NCBI GenBank assembly: GCA_900759665.1
Contig: CAAEWE010000042.1
Span: 10,467-74,466, forward strand
From: Lachnospiraceae bacterium
Lineage (GTDB): Bacteria > Bacillota > Clostridia > Lachnospirales > Lachnospiraceae
Reading direction: 5' to 3'
Length of the DNA stretch: 64,000 bases
Shown here: piece after piece, positions 52,601 to 61,295 of the stretch
Numbering within the stretch: the first letter of the stretch is position 1
Layout: each line of letters begins with the position of its first letter
Translations under genes and position numbers: made by a program
The notes under the pieces: generated by a model
Told to the model about the DNA's origin: nothing
Databases searched by the model: none
What the model saw: only the letters and a program-made list of their open reading frames with translations

Positions 52601-53653
52601 ATGGCATTTAAAGACAAAGAAACAGGAAAATGGGTTGCACAATGGTATGAACCTAATGTTTATGGTGTGAATAAACAGAAGAAAAAACGTGGATTTAAGA
52701 CACAAAGAGAAGCAAAACAATATGAATGTGACAGAAATCTAAAGAAGCAGGGAAATCTTCAAATGAGTATGAAAGTATTTGTGGAGCAGTATTTTCAGGA
52801 TAAGGAAAATGAGCTTAAATCAAGAACAAAGCAAAATAAGAGATATATGATTGACAGTTATCTTATACCATATTTTGGAGATATGAAAATGTCAGACATA
52901 AAACCTGCACAGATTATAGCATGGCAGAATGAAATCTATAAAAAGAATCTGTCGGAATCATATATGAGAATGATTCAAAATCAGTTGACGGCTTTATTTA
53001 CACATGCAACAAAAATCTACGACTTGGCTAATAATCCATGTAAAAAGGTTAAAAGAATGGGAAAAGATGATAAGCGAAGCTTAACCTTTTGGACTGTTGA
53101 CGAATATAAGAAGTTTATAAGTACGGTTGACAAATCAGACAGATATTACATCATGTTTGAAATCTTATTTTGGACAGGAATAAGGGAAGGTGAGCTGCTT
53201 GCTTTATCAAAGTCGGATATTGATTTCTATAATAACAGAATCAATATTTCAAAAACTTATTTTAGGGCAAATGGTCAGGATATGATAACAACACCTAAAA
53301 CAGAGCAGTCTGTAAGAGTTGTTGAAATTCCGGTTTTTCTAAAAGAGGAAATAAAGGAATGGTGCGACAGACAATATGGATTACCTGATAATGTAAGGTT
53401 ATTTCCGGTAGGATGTCGGGCAGTACAAAATAAAATGCGCAGACAAATAGAAAAAGCAGGTGTTAAGAGAATAAGGGTTCATGACTTGCGACACAGTCAT
53501 GTAGCATACCTTATTGAAAAAGGTGTGGAGCCATTGCTGATTAAAGAAAGGTTAGGTCACAAGGACATAAGAATTACTCTTAATACATATGGACACTTGT
53601 ATCCTAATAAAGCGAGAAGTGTCGCTGATTTAATTGACAATAATCATAATTAA
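52601..53653 (+). CDS. int: tyrosine site-specific integrase
   Basis: A 350-residue recombinase of the Tn916/phage lambda type. The N-terminal arm-binding domain (KWVAQWYEPNV, GFKTQREAK) is followed by the SAM-like core-binding domain (residues 60-150) and the catalytic domain. Catalytic residues are Arg195 (WTGIREGEL), His294 and Arg297 (VHDLRHSH), His320 (RLGHKD) and Tyr330 (LNTYGHLYP). All are intact, so it is probably active. It would recombine the 34-base tuf repeat. Confidence 0.95.
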   Translation: MAFKDKETGKWVAQWYEPNVYGVNKQKKKRGFKTQREAKQYECDRNLKKQGNLQMSMKVFVEQYFQDKENELKSRTKQNKRYMIDSYLIPYFGDMKMSDIKPAQIIAWQNEIYKKNLSESYMRMIQNQLTALFTHATKIYDLANNPCKKVKRMGKDDKRSLTFWTVDEYKKFISTVDKSDRYYIMFEILFWTGIREGELLALSKSDIDFYNNRINISKTYFRANGQDMITTPKTEQSVRVVEIPVFLKEEIKEWCDRQYGLPDNVRLFPVGCRAVQNKMRRQIEKAGVKRIRVHDLRHSHVAYLIEKGVEPLLIKERLGHKDIRITLNTYGHLYPNKARSVADLIDNNHN

Positions 53654-53654
53654 A

Positions 53655-53760
53655 GCCCCCGGCACAAAGCTAGGGGCAGGTTGTAACCGGGAAGATTCCC
53701 TTGCTACATTTAACTGACAATTGAATTATAGCAAGTGTTTCTTCCGACAACAAGAGGTTT
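53655..53760 (+). other. hairpin-rich spacer after int
   Basis: GCCCC/GGGGC forms a short GC hairpin (53655-53677) and CTTGCTA (53700-53706) pairs with TAGCAAG (53729-53735). No T-run follows either. It may act as a terminator or replication-control RNA. I cannot tell which. Confidence 0.35.
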
Positions 53761-53808
53761 GTTATTAAAATTTTAAGATTAATAATTATATGTTAGGAGG
53801 AAATTGCT

Positions 53809-55158
53809 ATGAATTATTACATGAATAATGGTTCCTCTAATGCAGAGGAAAATAATAAAGGATTAAATAACGAAATTAAGACTGTTTACGAAAACCTTGA
53901 AAAGAGAAAGGATGGTACAACAAGACAGACCATTAGTAATGCAATTATTGTATTGGAAAATGACCCTGAATTTAAAGGGGCAATTAAGAGAAATGAACTC
54001 TCATGTCAGACAGACATTGTTAAGAAAATGGATTGGCGCAGACGTTCTAAATCATTTACGGATACAGATTTTAACAACATTCTTCTCCGTATGGAAAAGA
54101 GATATGGAATTACCAGAGATAAGAATGTTAAGAGAGCCGTTGATATTGTTAGTAACAACAATCATTACCATCCCATTATTGAAAAGCTTGAAAGTCTTAA
54201 ATGGGATGGAGTTGTGAGAGTAAGACATCTTCTTCCCAAATATCTTGGGACAGAGGAAAGCGATTATATTTACGAGGCTACAAGAATAATGATGATGGGA
54301 GCGGTACAAAGAGTATATAATCCCGGATGCAAGTTTGAATATATGGTCTGCTTAGTTGGAGGACAGGGAGCAGGAAAATCCAGTTTTTTAAGATTTCTCA
54401 CAATGGAAAACGAATGGTTTTCAGATGATTTAAGAAAACTTGATGACGAAAATGTATTCAGAAAGATTCAGGGACACTGGATTATTGAAATGGCAGAAAT
54501 GCTTGCAACCTGCAACGCAAGAAGTGTTGAGGAAATAAAGTCATTTTTAAGCCGTCAGAGTGAAACCTATAAGGTTCCCTATGAAACACATCCGGAAGAC
54601 AGACCAAGACAGTGCATATTTGTGGGTTCGTCCAACAATGCTGACTTTTTACCTTTTGACAGGTCAGGTAACAGAAGATTTATACCTGTATTTGTTGATA
54701 AGGAAAAGGCAGAGCAACATCCACTTGAAGATGAGGATGAAACAAGAAGTTATATGGAGCAGTGTTGGGCAGAAATTATGGACATGTATCACAGGGGTGT
54801 TAATACAAAACTTGTATTTGATAAGGAACTTACGGAAGAATTAATAGAAATGCAGAAGAACTGTATGCCGGAAGACACAAAGGTTGGCATAATTGGAAAC
54901 TTCCTTGAAACAACGAAAGAGGATTATGTATGTTCTTCAATGATTTATGAATTGGCATTTCACCATGAAAATGAAGAACCTAAGCCTTATGAATCAAAAG
55001 AAATCGGAGCAATTATGAGAAATGAATTTTCAAATGATTGGGAATCAATATCAACTCATCGATTTAAAAAGTATGGAACCCAGAGAGGATGGAAGAGAAA
55101 ACATATTGATGAATTTGTGGAAGTTGATGAAAATGTTCAGCTGCCTTTTGATGTGTAG
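53809..55158 (+). CDS. VapE/virulence-associated E family helicase
   Basis: A 449-residue superfamily 3-like ATPase. The Walker A motif is GGQGAGKSSFLRFL (184-191), then a Walker B region HWIIEMAEM and a sensor IFVGSSNNADFLPFDRSGNRRF. This is the VapE/VirE domain found in plasmids, phages and satellites, where it serves as replication helicase or initiator. No primase domain is evident. Iterons follow in the downstream spacer, supporting a replication role. AGGAGG precedes ATG. Codon use is AT-rich compared with the str operon. Confidence 0.9.
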   Translation: MNYYMNNGSSNAEENNKGLNNEIKTVYENLEKRKDGTTRQTISNAIIVLENDPEFKGAIKRNELSCQTDIVKKMDWRRRSKSFTDTDFNNILLRMEKRYGITRDKNVKRAVDIVSNNNHYHPIIEKLESLKWDGVVRVRHLLPKYLGTEESDYIYEATRIMMMGAVQRVYNPGCKFEYMVCLVGGQGAGKSSFLRFLTMENEWFSDDLRKLDDENVFRKIQGHWIIEMAEMLATCNARSVEEIKSFLSRQSETYKVPYETHPEDRPRQCIFVGSSNNADFLPFDRSGNRRFIPVFVDKEKAEQHPLEDEDETRSYMEQCWAEIMDMYHRGVNTKLVFDKELTEELIEMQKNCMPEDTKVGIIGNFLETTKEDYVCSSMIYELAFHHENEEPKPYESKEIGAIMRNEFSNDWESISTHRFKKYGTQRGWKRKHIDEFVEVDENVQLPFDV

Positions 55159-55171
55159 GATTTAAACTTCC

Positions 55172-55214
55172 CGACATGATGTCGCAAAGTAAAAGTTAGT
55201 GACATAATGTCACT
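55172..55214. promoter_or_regulatory. pair of GACAT-ATGTC palindromes
   Basis: CGACATGATGTCG (55172-55184) and AGTGACATAATGTCACT (55198-55214) share the core GACATRATGTC and have centres 28 bases apart. They lie in the 366-base spacer after the helicase gene and look like sites for a dimeric protein. Confidence 0.55.
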
Positions 55215-55298
55215 TTCTTTTGGAGTTGGAACCTCGGGACCTGAAGTCACAAGGTTGAATATTACCGGAGTGCAAGTGACAGTAACAGCTGTAATATT

Positions 55299-55510
55299 TG
55301 TAAACAGTGAATGTAAACAGTCTGTGATTTTGGAAATGGCAGTTAATTTGTAAACAGTAACGCTGACTGAAAAATCGGATTGTTTACATGAAAACAGTGA
55401 GCAATCCCTTTATTTATGGGAAATATGGAATTGATGTAAACCTTAAACTGTAAACAGTGATGAGAAAACTAAAAAAATAAATTGCTTTATTACGTGTTTA
55501 CAGTTGTACC
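55299..55510 (+). repeat. iteron array, probable replication origin
   Basis: TGTAAACAGT occurs exactly at 55299, 55312, 55349 and 55449. Degenerate or inverted copies lie near 55381 (TGTTTACATGAAAACAGT) and 55495. The repeats sit right after the VapE helicase gene in an AT-rich stretch without genes, as expected of a rep-binding origin. It is not a CRISPR array: spacing is irregular and repeats are too short. Confidence 0.65.
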
Positions 55511-55524
55511 AGATTGGAGGAAAA

Positions 55525-55770
55525 ATGGAAAAGAAAAATAAGAAAATGATGATAGATGAAGATTTGTTCAGAATGATGTATCAGTATTTCATTTATGACA
55601 GAGAAGATTTACGTGAGGAAATCAGTGAAGGACTGGTTGAAAAGATGGACAGGCTTGTTACTAGAGATTTATATACGAAGAGCTTAATGGCCGGTACGGA
55701 TGAAGAAAGAGAGAGTAACAGAATAGCTTATCTTAATCGTAAAGGAATACCGGAAGATTTCCGTTGGTAG
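55525..55770 (+). CDS. small conserved mobile-element protein
   Basis: An 81-residue protein rich in charged residues (DEDLFRMMYQYFIYDREDLR, ending YLNRKGIPEDFRW). Similar short proteins ending in GIP.-FRW are common beside relaxase genes in clostridial elements. Their function is unknown; some databases carry the misleading label complexin. ATG 55525 follows GGAGG. The upstream extension to 55504 lacks a site. Confidence 0.7.
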   Translation: MEKKNKKMMIDEDLFRMMYQYFIYDREDLREEISEGLVEKMDRLVTRDLYTKSLMAGTDEERESNRIAYLNRKGIPEDFRW

Positions 55771-56116
55771 TTGCCTTTAACGATTAAGACCTGTGGGTGA
55801 CACCCGCAGGTAATGGTAACATCAAGCCGGTTATAAAAACGACGGAAAGGGAGAACGGATTGAATGTTACGTCTGCTCACACATAAATATTTTATAACAG
55901 TGAGCAGAACTGATGCGGTAAAGGCGGCAGTTAAAGCCCACGGCAGAGCCCCCGCAGTTGTGTCTATGACAGAACTGCTAGGGGGTTATCAATTATGGCA
56001 GAGCCAAATTGATAAGAACCACCCGTTTCAATAGCCTCGGGCTGACTACTAAAGAATAACAACGTGCAGGTGTCACCGCACGTATCAAAACAATAAAAGA
56101 AAAAAGGAGTGAGATT
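55771..56116 (+). other. oriT-like region with multiple hairpins
   Basis: Four inverted repeats precede the MobV gene. ACCTGTGGGT/ACCCGCAGGT lies at 55789-55811. GCCCCCGCAGTT/AACTGCTAGGGGG lies at 55948-55985. TTATCAATT-a-TGGC/GCCA-AATTGATAA lies at 55986-56015. ACGTGC/GCACGT lies at 56062-56083. MobV relaxases nick at such sites just before their own gene, so this is the probable transfer origin. Confidence 0.65.
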
Positions 56117-57373
56117 ATGGCAGGATTATCATATTCAGCACACCTGAGTCAGAAAAACAGTGCCATTAACAGCAAGGCAAAACTCTCAGGTGTTGCAAAG
56201 CACAATTTACGAAAGTACCGCTCTTTGGAATACGATAAGGAGAACATTGTAATTTTATGGGGTACGGATAAATTAGTGCAGGATGTAAAAAAAGTATATA
56301 AGGAACAGTTTGACGAAGTAGTCAGGGAATATAACAAAAAGCAGACAAGGGATGACAGAAAGATTGATGATTATTTTGAAAAGACAGCAAAGTCAAACAA
56401 GGACATGGCAGTGGAACTTATTTTTCAGATAGGAGACAAGGAGTTCTGGGATAAGAATCCTGACAAGAGAAGAAGGATGGATGTGGCATTTAAGGAAATG
56501 CTTAATATGTTACAGAAGGAAGCACCAAATCTTGTTGTGGCAAATGCAGTAATACATTATGATGAGGCAAGCCCACACATGCACGTGGTGGCAGTTCCCG
56601 TAGCTGACGGATTTAAAAAGGGAATGTCAAGGCAAGTGTCAAAGAGAAAAGTATGCACAAAGGAATTCCTTGAAAAAGTACTGCAGGGCAGAATAAGAGA
56701 ATATGCAGAGGACAGGTCATTCACATGGATTGGAGAATTTCTGAAAGGAAAAGAAAAAGGCAGAAATAATGATTTGGCAGTTAAGGAATACAAGGTAAAA
56801 AAGGAAAATGAAAAATATGAAAAAGCAGTAAAAGAGGTTGAAAATCTGAATAATGAAATTCTTAAAAAGACTGCTGAAAAACAAATCGCAGATAAGAAGC
56901 TGGAGGAAACATATAAAGAAATGAAAGAAGCTGATGCCGTGGCACAATGGGGAATAAAGGACATAAAGGAATTTGAAAATAAAGTAGCAAAAGGTCCGGA
57001 AGAGCCTAAAGGACTGATGAGTGCAAAATCTTACAGAGAAAAGATTGTAATGCCATTTCTTGCAGGTTTAAACAGAATATTTAAAAGAATAGTTAAAATG
57101 GCAAAAAGCTGCTTTGCGGAATCAATAGAATTAAAGAAGAAGCTGGAGAAGGTGGATGAAGATAGGAAAAAGTTGATAAGAGATAATGATGAACTTAAAT
57201 GGTCTAAAGAATATCTGGAACAGGAACTTGATGAAAAGAATGAAAGGATTTATGAATTGGAAGAATCAGAGTTTATGCTTGGATTTTTTAGACGATTTGT
57301 TAAGGATGAAGACTATGAAAAGATTGTGGAGATGGGGAAGGAGGAAATAGAAAACAAAAAGTTTAAGCGGTAG
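56117..57373 (+). CDS. mob: MobV/Pre-type relaxase
   Basis: A 418-residue mobilization protein. The family's metal-binding motif is IHYDEASPHMH (His147, His154, His156 region). The N-terminal AGLSYSAHLSQKNS region with NLRKYRSLEYDKENI is typical of plasmid recombination enzymes. The C-terminal half predicts coiled coil (residues about 215-290 and 335-395). It nicks the plasmid or excised circle at oriT so that a helper's conjugation machine can transfer it. AAAAAGGAGTGAG precedes ATG. Confidence 0.92.
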   Translation: MAGLSYSAHLSQKNSAINSKAKLSGVAKHNLRKYRSLEYDKENIVILWGTDKLVQDVKKVYKEQFDEVVREYNKKQTRDDRKIDDYFEKTAKSNKDMAVELIFQIGDKEFWDKNPDKRRRMDVAFKEMLNMLQKEAPNLVVANAVIHYDEASPHMHVVAVPVADGFKKGMSRQVSKRKVCTKEFLEKVLQGRIREYAEDRSFTWIGEFLKGKEKGRNNDLAVKEYKVKKENEKYEKAVKEVENLNNEILKKTAEKQIADKKLEETYKEMKEADAVAQWGIKDIKEFENKVAKGPEEPKGLMSAKSYREKIVMPFLAGLNRIFKRIVKMAKSCFAESIELKKKLEKVDEDRKKLIRDNDELKWSKEYLEQELDEKNERIYELEESEFMLGFFRRFVKDEDYEKIVEMGKEEIENKKFKR

Positions 57374-57522
57374 GCATAAGATGCTTAAATATAATTTGAA
57401 ACTTTTGTAAAAAGCCATTTCATAAGAATTATATTTATTTAGAGATAGTGTTATGATAAAATACAGATGAGTTTAATTTAAGCATAAATAGCAATTTAAA
57501 ATTACAACAAAAGGAATATATA

Positions 57523-58446
57523 ATGGGCAGGGATTTTATTAATAAGGGAAATAAAACAGAACCTATAAGACAACATTTAGTTCCCAAACTGTATTTAAAG
57601 AGATTTGCAATAGATGGTAAATTCGTATATGTTAAGCAGAGAAAAACAGGAACAATATTTAAAGCAAATATTGATAAAATAGCTGTTGAAAAGAACTTTT
57701 ATACGGTAAATTCATTAAAAGACAAATATGAATGGGAAAAACGCTACGCGACAATTATAGAACCACAATTTCAAAAAATGTTACAAAAAGTTGTTTTTAA
57801 TGGTACTACACCATTGCTGAAAGATAGAGTTAATATTATTAGTGTAACAGAAAAGAAAATATTGTCTTTATTAATCGTTTTCCAGATGATGAGAAGTAAA
57901 AAGGTTAGGGAATATGAAGAAAAGTTATATCAAAAATTAGGACCTGAAATTATAACTGATACAAGACGAAAGCTAGAAATTTTTAATCGACATGATATGC
58001 TAGAGAGATTAGATAATTATAATTTTGACTATGATTTGCTTAAGTCCATATTATTTGAACTTCATTTTGATATTGACAATATAGAAAAATATGCAACAAT
58101 ACTCTTTGAAAAAAAATGGCTTTTTTATTGTATTGATTTAAATTCGAAAATGAACTTTGTGAGTAGTGATAACCCTATAATAGTCGTAGATATTAAAAAT
58201 ATTAACCACGGTTTGTTTAATTGTGGTATTGCAACGCATAATGCAGTTATTGGTTTTCCAATTTCTCCGAATGTATTATTAGGGATGTATTCAAATGAAT
58301 TATTGACAAGAGAGTATGACTTGAAAAAAATTATAATAAGTGAGAAAAAAGATATTAGTTTTATTAATCATTTTAACAAACAACAATTAATGCAATGCGA
58401 TAAATTTGTTATTTCAAAAACAAAGGAAATTCTTGGAAATCTGTAA
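57523..58446 (+). CDS. DUF4238 family protein
   Basis: A 307-residue protein. The start QHLVPKLYLKRFAIDGKF is the DUF4238 signature, and the conserved SSDNPIIVVD segment lies at about residue 210. Genes of this family are common in defence islands and cargo regions, with no established biochemistry that I know. It is 149 bases after the relaxase gene, in the same orientation, and has low GC. A nuclease-like role is sometimes suspected; no catalytic motif is clear here. Confidence 0.8.
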   Translation: MGRDFINKGNKTEPIRQHLVPKLYLKRFAIDGKFVYVKQRKTGTIFKANIDKIAVEKNFYTVNSLKDKYEWEKRYATIIEPQFQKMLQKVVFNGTTPLLKDRVNIISVTEKKILSLLIVFQMMRSKKVREYEEKLYQKLGPEIITDTRRKLEIFNRHDMLERLDNYNFDYDLLKSILFELHFDIDNIEKYATILFEKKWLFYCIDLNSKMNFVSSDNPIIVVDIKNINHGLFNCGIATHNAVIGFPISPNVLLGMYSNELLTREYDLKKIIISEKKDISFINHFNKQQLMQCDKFVISKTKEILGNL

Positions 58447-58508
58447 ATATATATGATGTAACAGATAGATACAAAAAAGAAAATAGAATAAACAATCAAA
58501 AACAGAAC

Positions 58509-58537
58509 TTGCGTTCGAAAACACTATGTAATATAAT
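58509..58537 (+). promoter_or_regulatory. promoter of the defence cargo operon
   Basis: TTGCGT (58509-58514), a 17-base spacer and TATAAT (58532-58537), 47 bases before the ASCH-like gene. Confidence 0.6.
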
Positions 58538-58583
58538 TATATTAAATGCATTTGTATATTCAGAAGGAGTATAAATTTACATT

Positions 58584-59057
58584 ATGAGAACAATGTTATT
58601 AAGTTTTAAACCTAAATGGTATAATTTAATTAAAGATGGAAGTAAGATATTTGAATATAGAAGAACATTTCCAGATGAGGAAATAATGGCTTATATGTAT
58701 GTGAGTAGCCCAATGAAACAAATTGTTGGGAAGATTCATTTAGGGCGAAAAATCGATATAAATACATGGAAGGAAAAGTATAAAGATGACAGTGAAATTT
58801 GTAAAAGAATAGACGAGTATTTAATTAGACATAAATATGCAATGCCGGTGTTGTCTTTTCAAATGACTAAGGAGATTGAATTAAGAACTTTACGAGAATT
58901 TGATTCAAAATTTGTATGTCCGCAAATGTATTATTATTTAGAAAATTATCCCAAATTGTTTGAATTTATAGAGACAAATGCTTCAGAAATAGGTAGATTA
59001 AAAGTTAATTCATTTGATAAAATTAGTAAAGAAGATATATGTAGACAAGAATACTAG
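58584..59057 (+). CDS. ASCH/PUA-like domain protein
   Basis: A 157-residue protein. The N-terminal LLSFKPKWYNLIKDGSKIFE followed by YRRTFPDE and VGKIHLG resembles ASCH-type PUA-like folds, which bind RNA or modified nucleotides. It starts the tightly spaced cargo operon, 10 bases before the nuclease candidate. In some restriction systems such reader domains recognise modified bases, so a partner role with the methyltransferase genes is possible. No catalytic motif is seen. Confidence 0.7.
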   Translation: MRTMLLSFKPKWYNLIKDGSKIFEYRRTFPDEEIMAYMYVSSPMKQIVGKIHLGRKIDINTWKEKYKDDSEICKRIDEYLIRHKYAMPVLSFQMTKEIELRTLREFDSKFVCPQMYYYLENYPKLFEFIETNASEIGRLKVNSFDKISKEDICRQEY

Positions 59058-59067
59058 GAGGTAGATT

Positions 59068-59949
59068 ATGGGAGATTTTGGCGATGCAGAAAGAAAAATT
59101 TTATCTTTTATGGTAGAAGGAACCGAATTTGAGTTTGAAGATAGAAAATATGTAGTTGAATTATCAGGAAAACCAACGTGTCATAAAGGAGAGCCGAAGA
59201 CAGATATTTATGTTTTAGCAAAATCATCATTAGATGAAAAAGAAATAAAAATATCATATAAAAAAGAAAATGCAGATTTTATAGAAAATAAAATGAGCGC
59301 TGAAAGAGCAGAGCAATTATTTGGAAAAAATTGGGCAAAGATTATTGAAGATTCAACCACATCTATTATGAATAGATTTGAAGAGAGAATGTTAATATAC
59401 AAAAATAAATTTAAAAGAACCGAAAAAGGTGCAATAACACTAGGATGGAAATTTGAATTATTAAATAAAATCAGTGGTGATTTGTCTGGAAAAATGAAGT
59501 TAACAGAGGATCAAGTAATTGATGTTTATGCAGGAAGTAATTTAGCAGAAGATAAAAGAAATGCTATGGTTAATGGAAAAGTAATCAAGAATAGTGGTGT
59601 TGCAAATTATTTATTAATGGATGAGAACATTAATTCGGCACAGGATATAATTGATAAGATGATTCCTATAAAGGATTATGTAAAAATGCATCCTGATATT
59701 TATTTTGCTTGCAAAGCACTTAATTATAGAACATTTGCCAAAAAATGGGATGGTAATAGACCACTTTCTGTACAAGTAAATTGGAGTGCGAAACATAATA
59801 AATTAATTCCTGAGTTAAGTTTTGATCATCCTTTAACTGTTAAAGGAAATGAGGTTGCGAATAGATTAATACACTATATGAAAACGTTGAATATAGAAAA
59901 TACAGATGATATTGATGAAGACAATGCAGGAACAGACAGAATAAGTTGA
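59068..59949 (+). CDS. candidate type II restriction endonuclease (PD-(D/E)XK)
   Basis: A 293-residue protein of unassigned family. Residues 43-61 contain P-K-T-Asp46 and Glu59-Ile-Lys61 (EPKTDIYV and KEIKISYKK), the spacing of a PD-(D/E)XK nuclease core. The following segment ADFIENKMSAERAEQLFG resembles the helical region of type II enzymes. The gene ends nine bases before the cytosine methyltransferase gene, the usual arrangement for a restriction-modification pair. GGAGG lies upstream. Nuclease identity is inference from motif and context. Confidence 0.6.
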   Translation: MGDFGDAERKILSFMVEGTEFEFEDRKYVVELSGKPTCHKGEPKTDIYVLAKSSLDEKEIKISYKKENADFIENKMSAERAEQLFGKNWAKIIEDSTTSIMNRFEERMLIYKNKFKRTEKGAITLGWKFELLNKISGDLSGKMKLTEDQVIDVYAGSNLAEDKRNAMVNGKVIKNSGVANYLLMDENINSAQDIIDKMIPIKDYVKMHPDIYFACKALNYRTFAKKWDGNRPLSVQVNWSAKHNKLIPELSFDHPLTVKGNEVANRLIHYMKTLNIENTDDIDEDNAGTDRIS

Positions 59950-59958
59950 GGAGAAGAC

Positions 59959-61254
59959 ATGGCTGTTATTTTAGAAGAGCGTGGTAGAGGTAAATTTAAG
60001 CCTGCACCAGAGTATAATGTAAATGAAGTTAGAGAATTACTTAATAAGAAAATAGAAGAAGAGAGAGAAGCATTTGAAAATTGCAGTGAAAAAATTGAAT
60101 TTGACAAACTTAGCTATGATTCTAAAAAGTGGAATTTAGTATCATTATTTTCAGGATGTGGAGGATTAGATTTAGGATTTGAACTAGCAGGATTACAAGC
60201 AGTGATGGGTAAAACTGTAATGGAAGAAGCGTTTAGAGACAAAAGAGTTTTTGATGAAAATATTGATAACAATGTCTTTAATACAATATATGTAAATGAT
60301 ATCTTTGACGAAGCGAGACAAACCTATGCTCAAAATGCTGGCAAATATATTTATATGGACAAAAGTGATATAAGAAAAATTAAAGAATTTCCAAAAGCAG
60401 ATATTGTGTTAGGTGGATTTCCGTGTCCGGGATTTTCAGAAGCTGGTCCTAGATTAGTAGATGATAAAAGAAATTTTTTATATTTGCATTTTATTCGTTG
60501 TTTGATGCAGAGTAAACCTAAAATATTTGTCGCTGAAAATGTTAAGGGAATGATGACTCTTGGAAAAGGAGAAGTATTTAAACAGATTGTTCAGGATTTT
60601 GCAGCAGCTGGGTATAAAATTTATCATAAACTTCTCAATTCGGCAGAGTATGGAGTGCCACAGATTAGAGAACGAGTAATCTTGGTTGGAGTAAGGAATG
60701 ATATAGATTTTGAATATGTTCATCCTGAAGCTACACACGGATATAATGTTGATGGATTAGAAGAGGTTGTAACATTACGTGATGCTATAGGAGATTTGGA
60801 AGAAAATCCGGGTGATTATTTTGTTGGGTCTTATTCAACTATTTTTATGTCACGTAATCGTAAAAAAATGTGGAACCAACCAAGTTTTACAATTCAAGCA
60901 TCCGGAAGACAAGCACCTATACATCCAGGTGGAGAACCTATGGTTAAAGTAGGTAAAGACAAATATATATTTAGTGACGGAGAAGAGAATAATAGAAGAT
61001 TGTCAGTTAAGGAAATTGCAAGAATTCAAACATTTCCAGATTGGTATGAGTTTAGTAGAGGTACAAGTAACAGAAATGCAAATTCAAAACTAGATTTAGT
61101 TTATAAGCAGATAGGAAATGCTGTACCGGTAAGGTTGGCATTGGCAGTAGCAGAACCAATAGCAGAATTTGCAAAAGAACAGTTGGAGAAGAAAGAAAAA
61201 ATAGAAATTAAAAAAATAATGAATATGAAAAATAATATAAAGAGAGTAGGATAA
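59959..61254 (+). CDS. DNA (cytosine-5-)-methyltransferase
   Basis: A 431-residue C5 methyltransferase. About 55 N-terminal residues precede motif I SLFSGCGGLDLGFELAG. Motif IV is GGFPCPGFSEAG with catalytic Cys156. Motif VI is VAENVKGMM, motif VIII QIRERVILVGVR and motif X KQIGNAVPVRLA. The variable target region lies between VIII and X, so the recognition site cannot be read. It transfers methyl from S-adenosylmethionine to protect DNA from the adjacent nuclease. GAGGAGAAG precedes ATG. Confidence 0.95.
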   Translation: MAVILEERGRGKFKPAPEYNVNEVRELLNKKIEEEREAFENCSEKIEFDKLSYDSKKWNLVSLFSGCGGLDLGFELAGLQAVMGKTVMEEAFRDKRVFDENIDNNVFNTIYVNDIFDEARQTYAQNAGKYIYMDKSDIRKIKEFPKADIVLGGFPCPGFSEAGPRLVDDKRNFLYLHFIRCLMQSKPKIFVAENVKGMMTLGKGEVFKQIVQDFAAAGYKIYHKLLNSAEYGVPQIRERVILVGVRNDIDFEYVHPEATHGYNVDGLEEVVTLRDAIGDLEENPGDYFVGSYSTIFMSRNRKKMWNQPSFTIQASGRQAPIHPGGEPMVKVGKDKYIFSDGEENNRRLSVKEIARIQTFPDWYEFSRGTSNRNANSKLDLVYKQIGNAVPVRLALAVAEPIAEFAKEQLEKKEKIEIKKIMNMKNNIKRVG

Positions 61255-61295
61255 TGGCTTGAATAAAAAAGTGTTATCTTAGAATAGGAGGAAAA

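Noticed and set aside
55299..55510. TGTAAACAGT repeats as a CRISPR array
   Set aside because: Repeats are only 10 bases and spaced irregularly, with no cas genes; iterons fit better.
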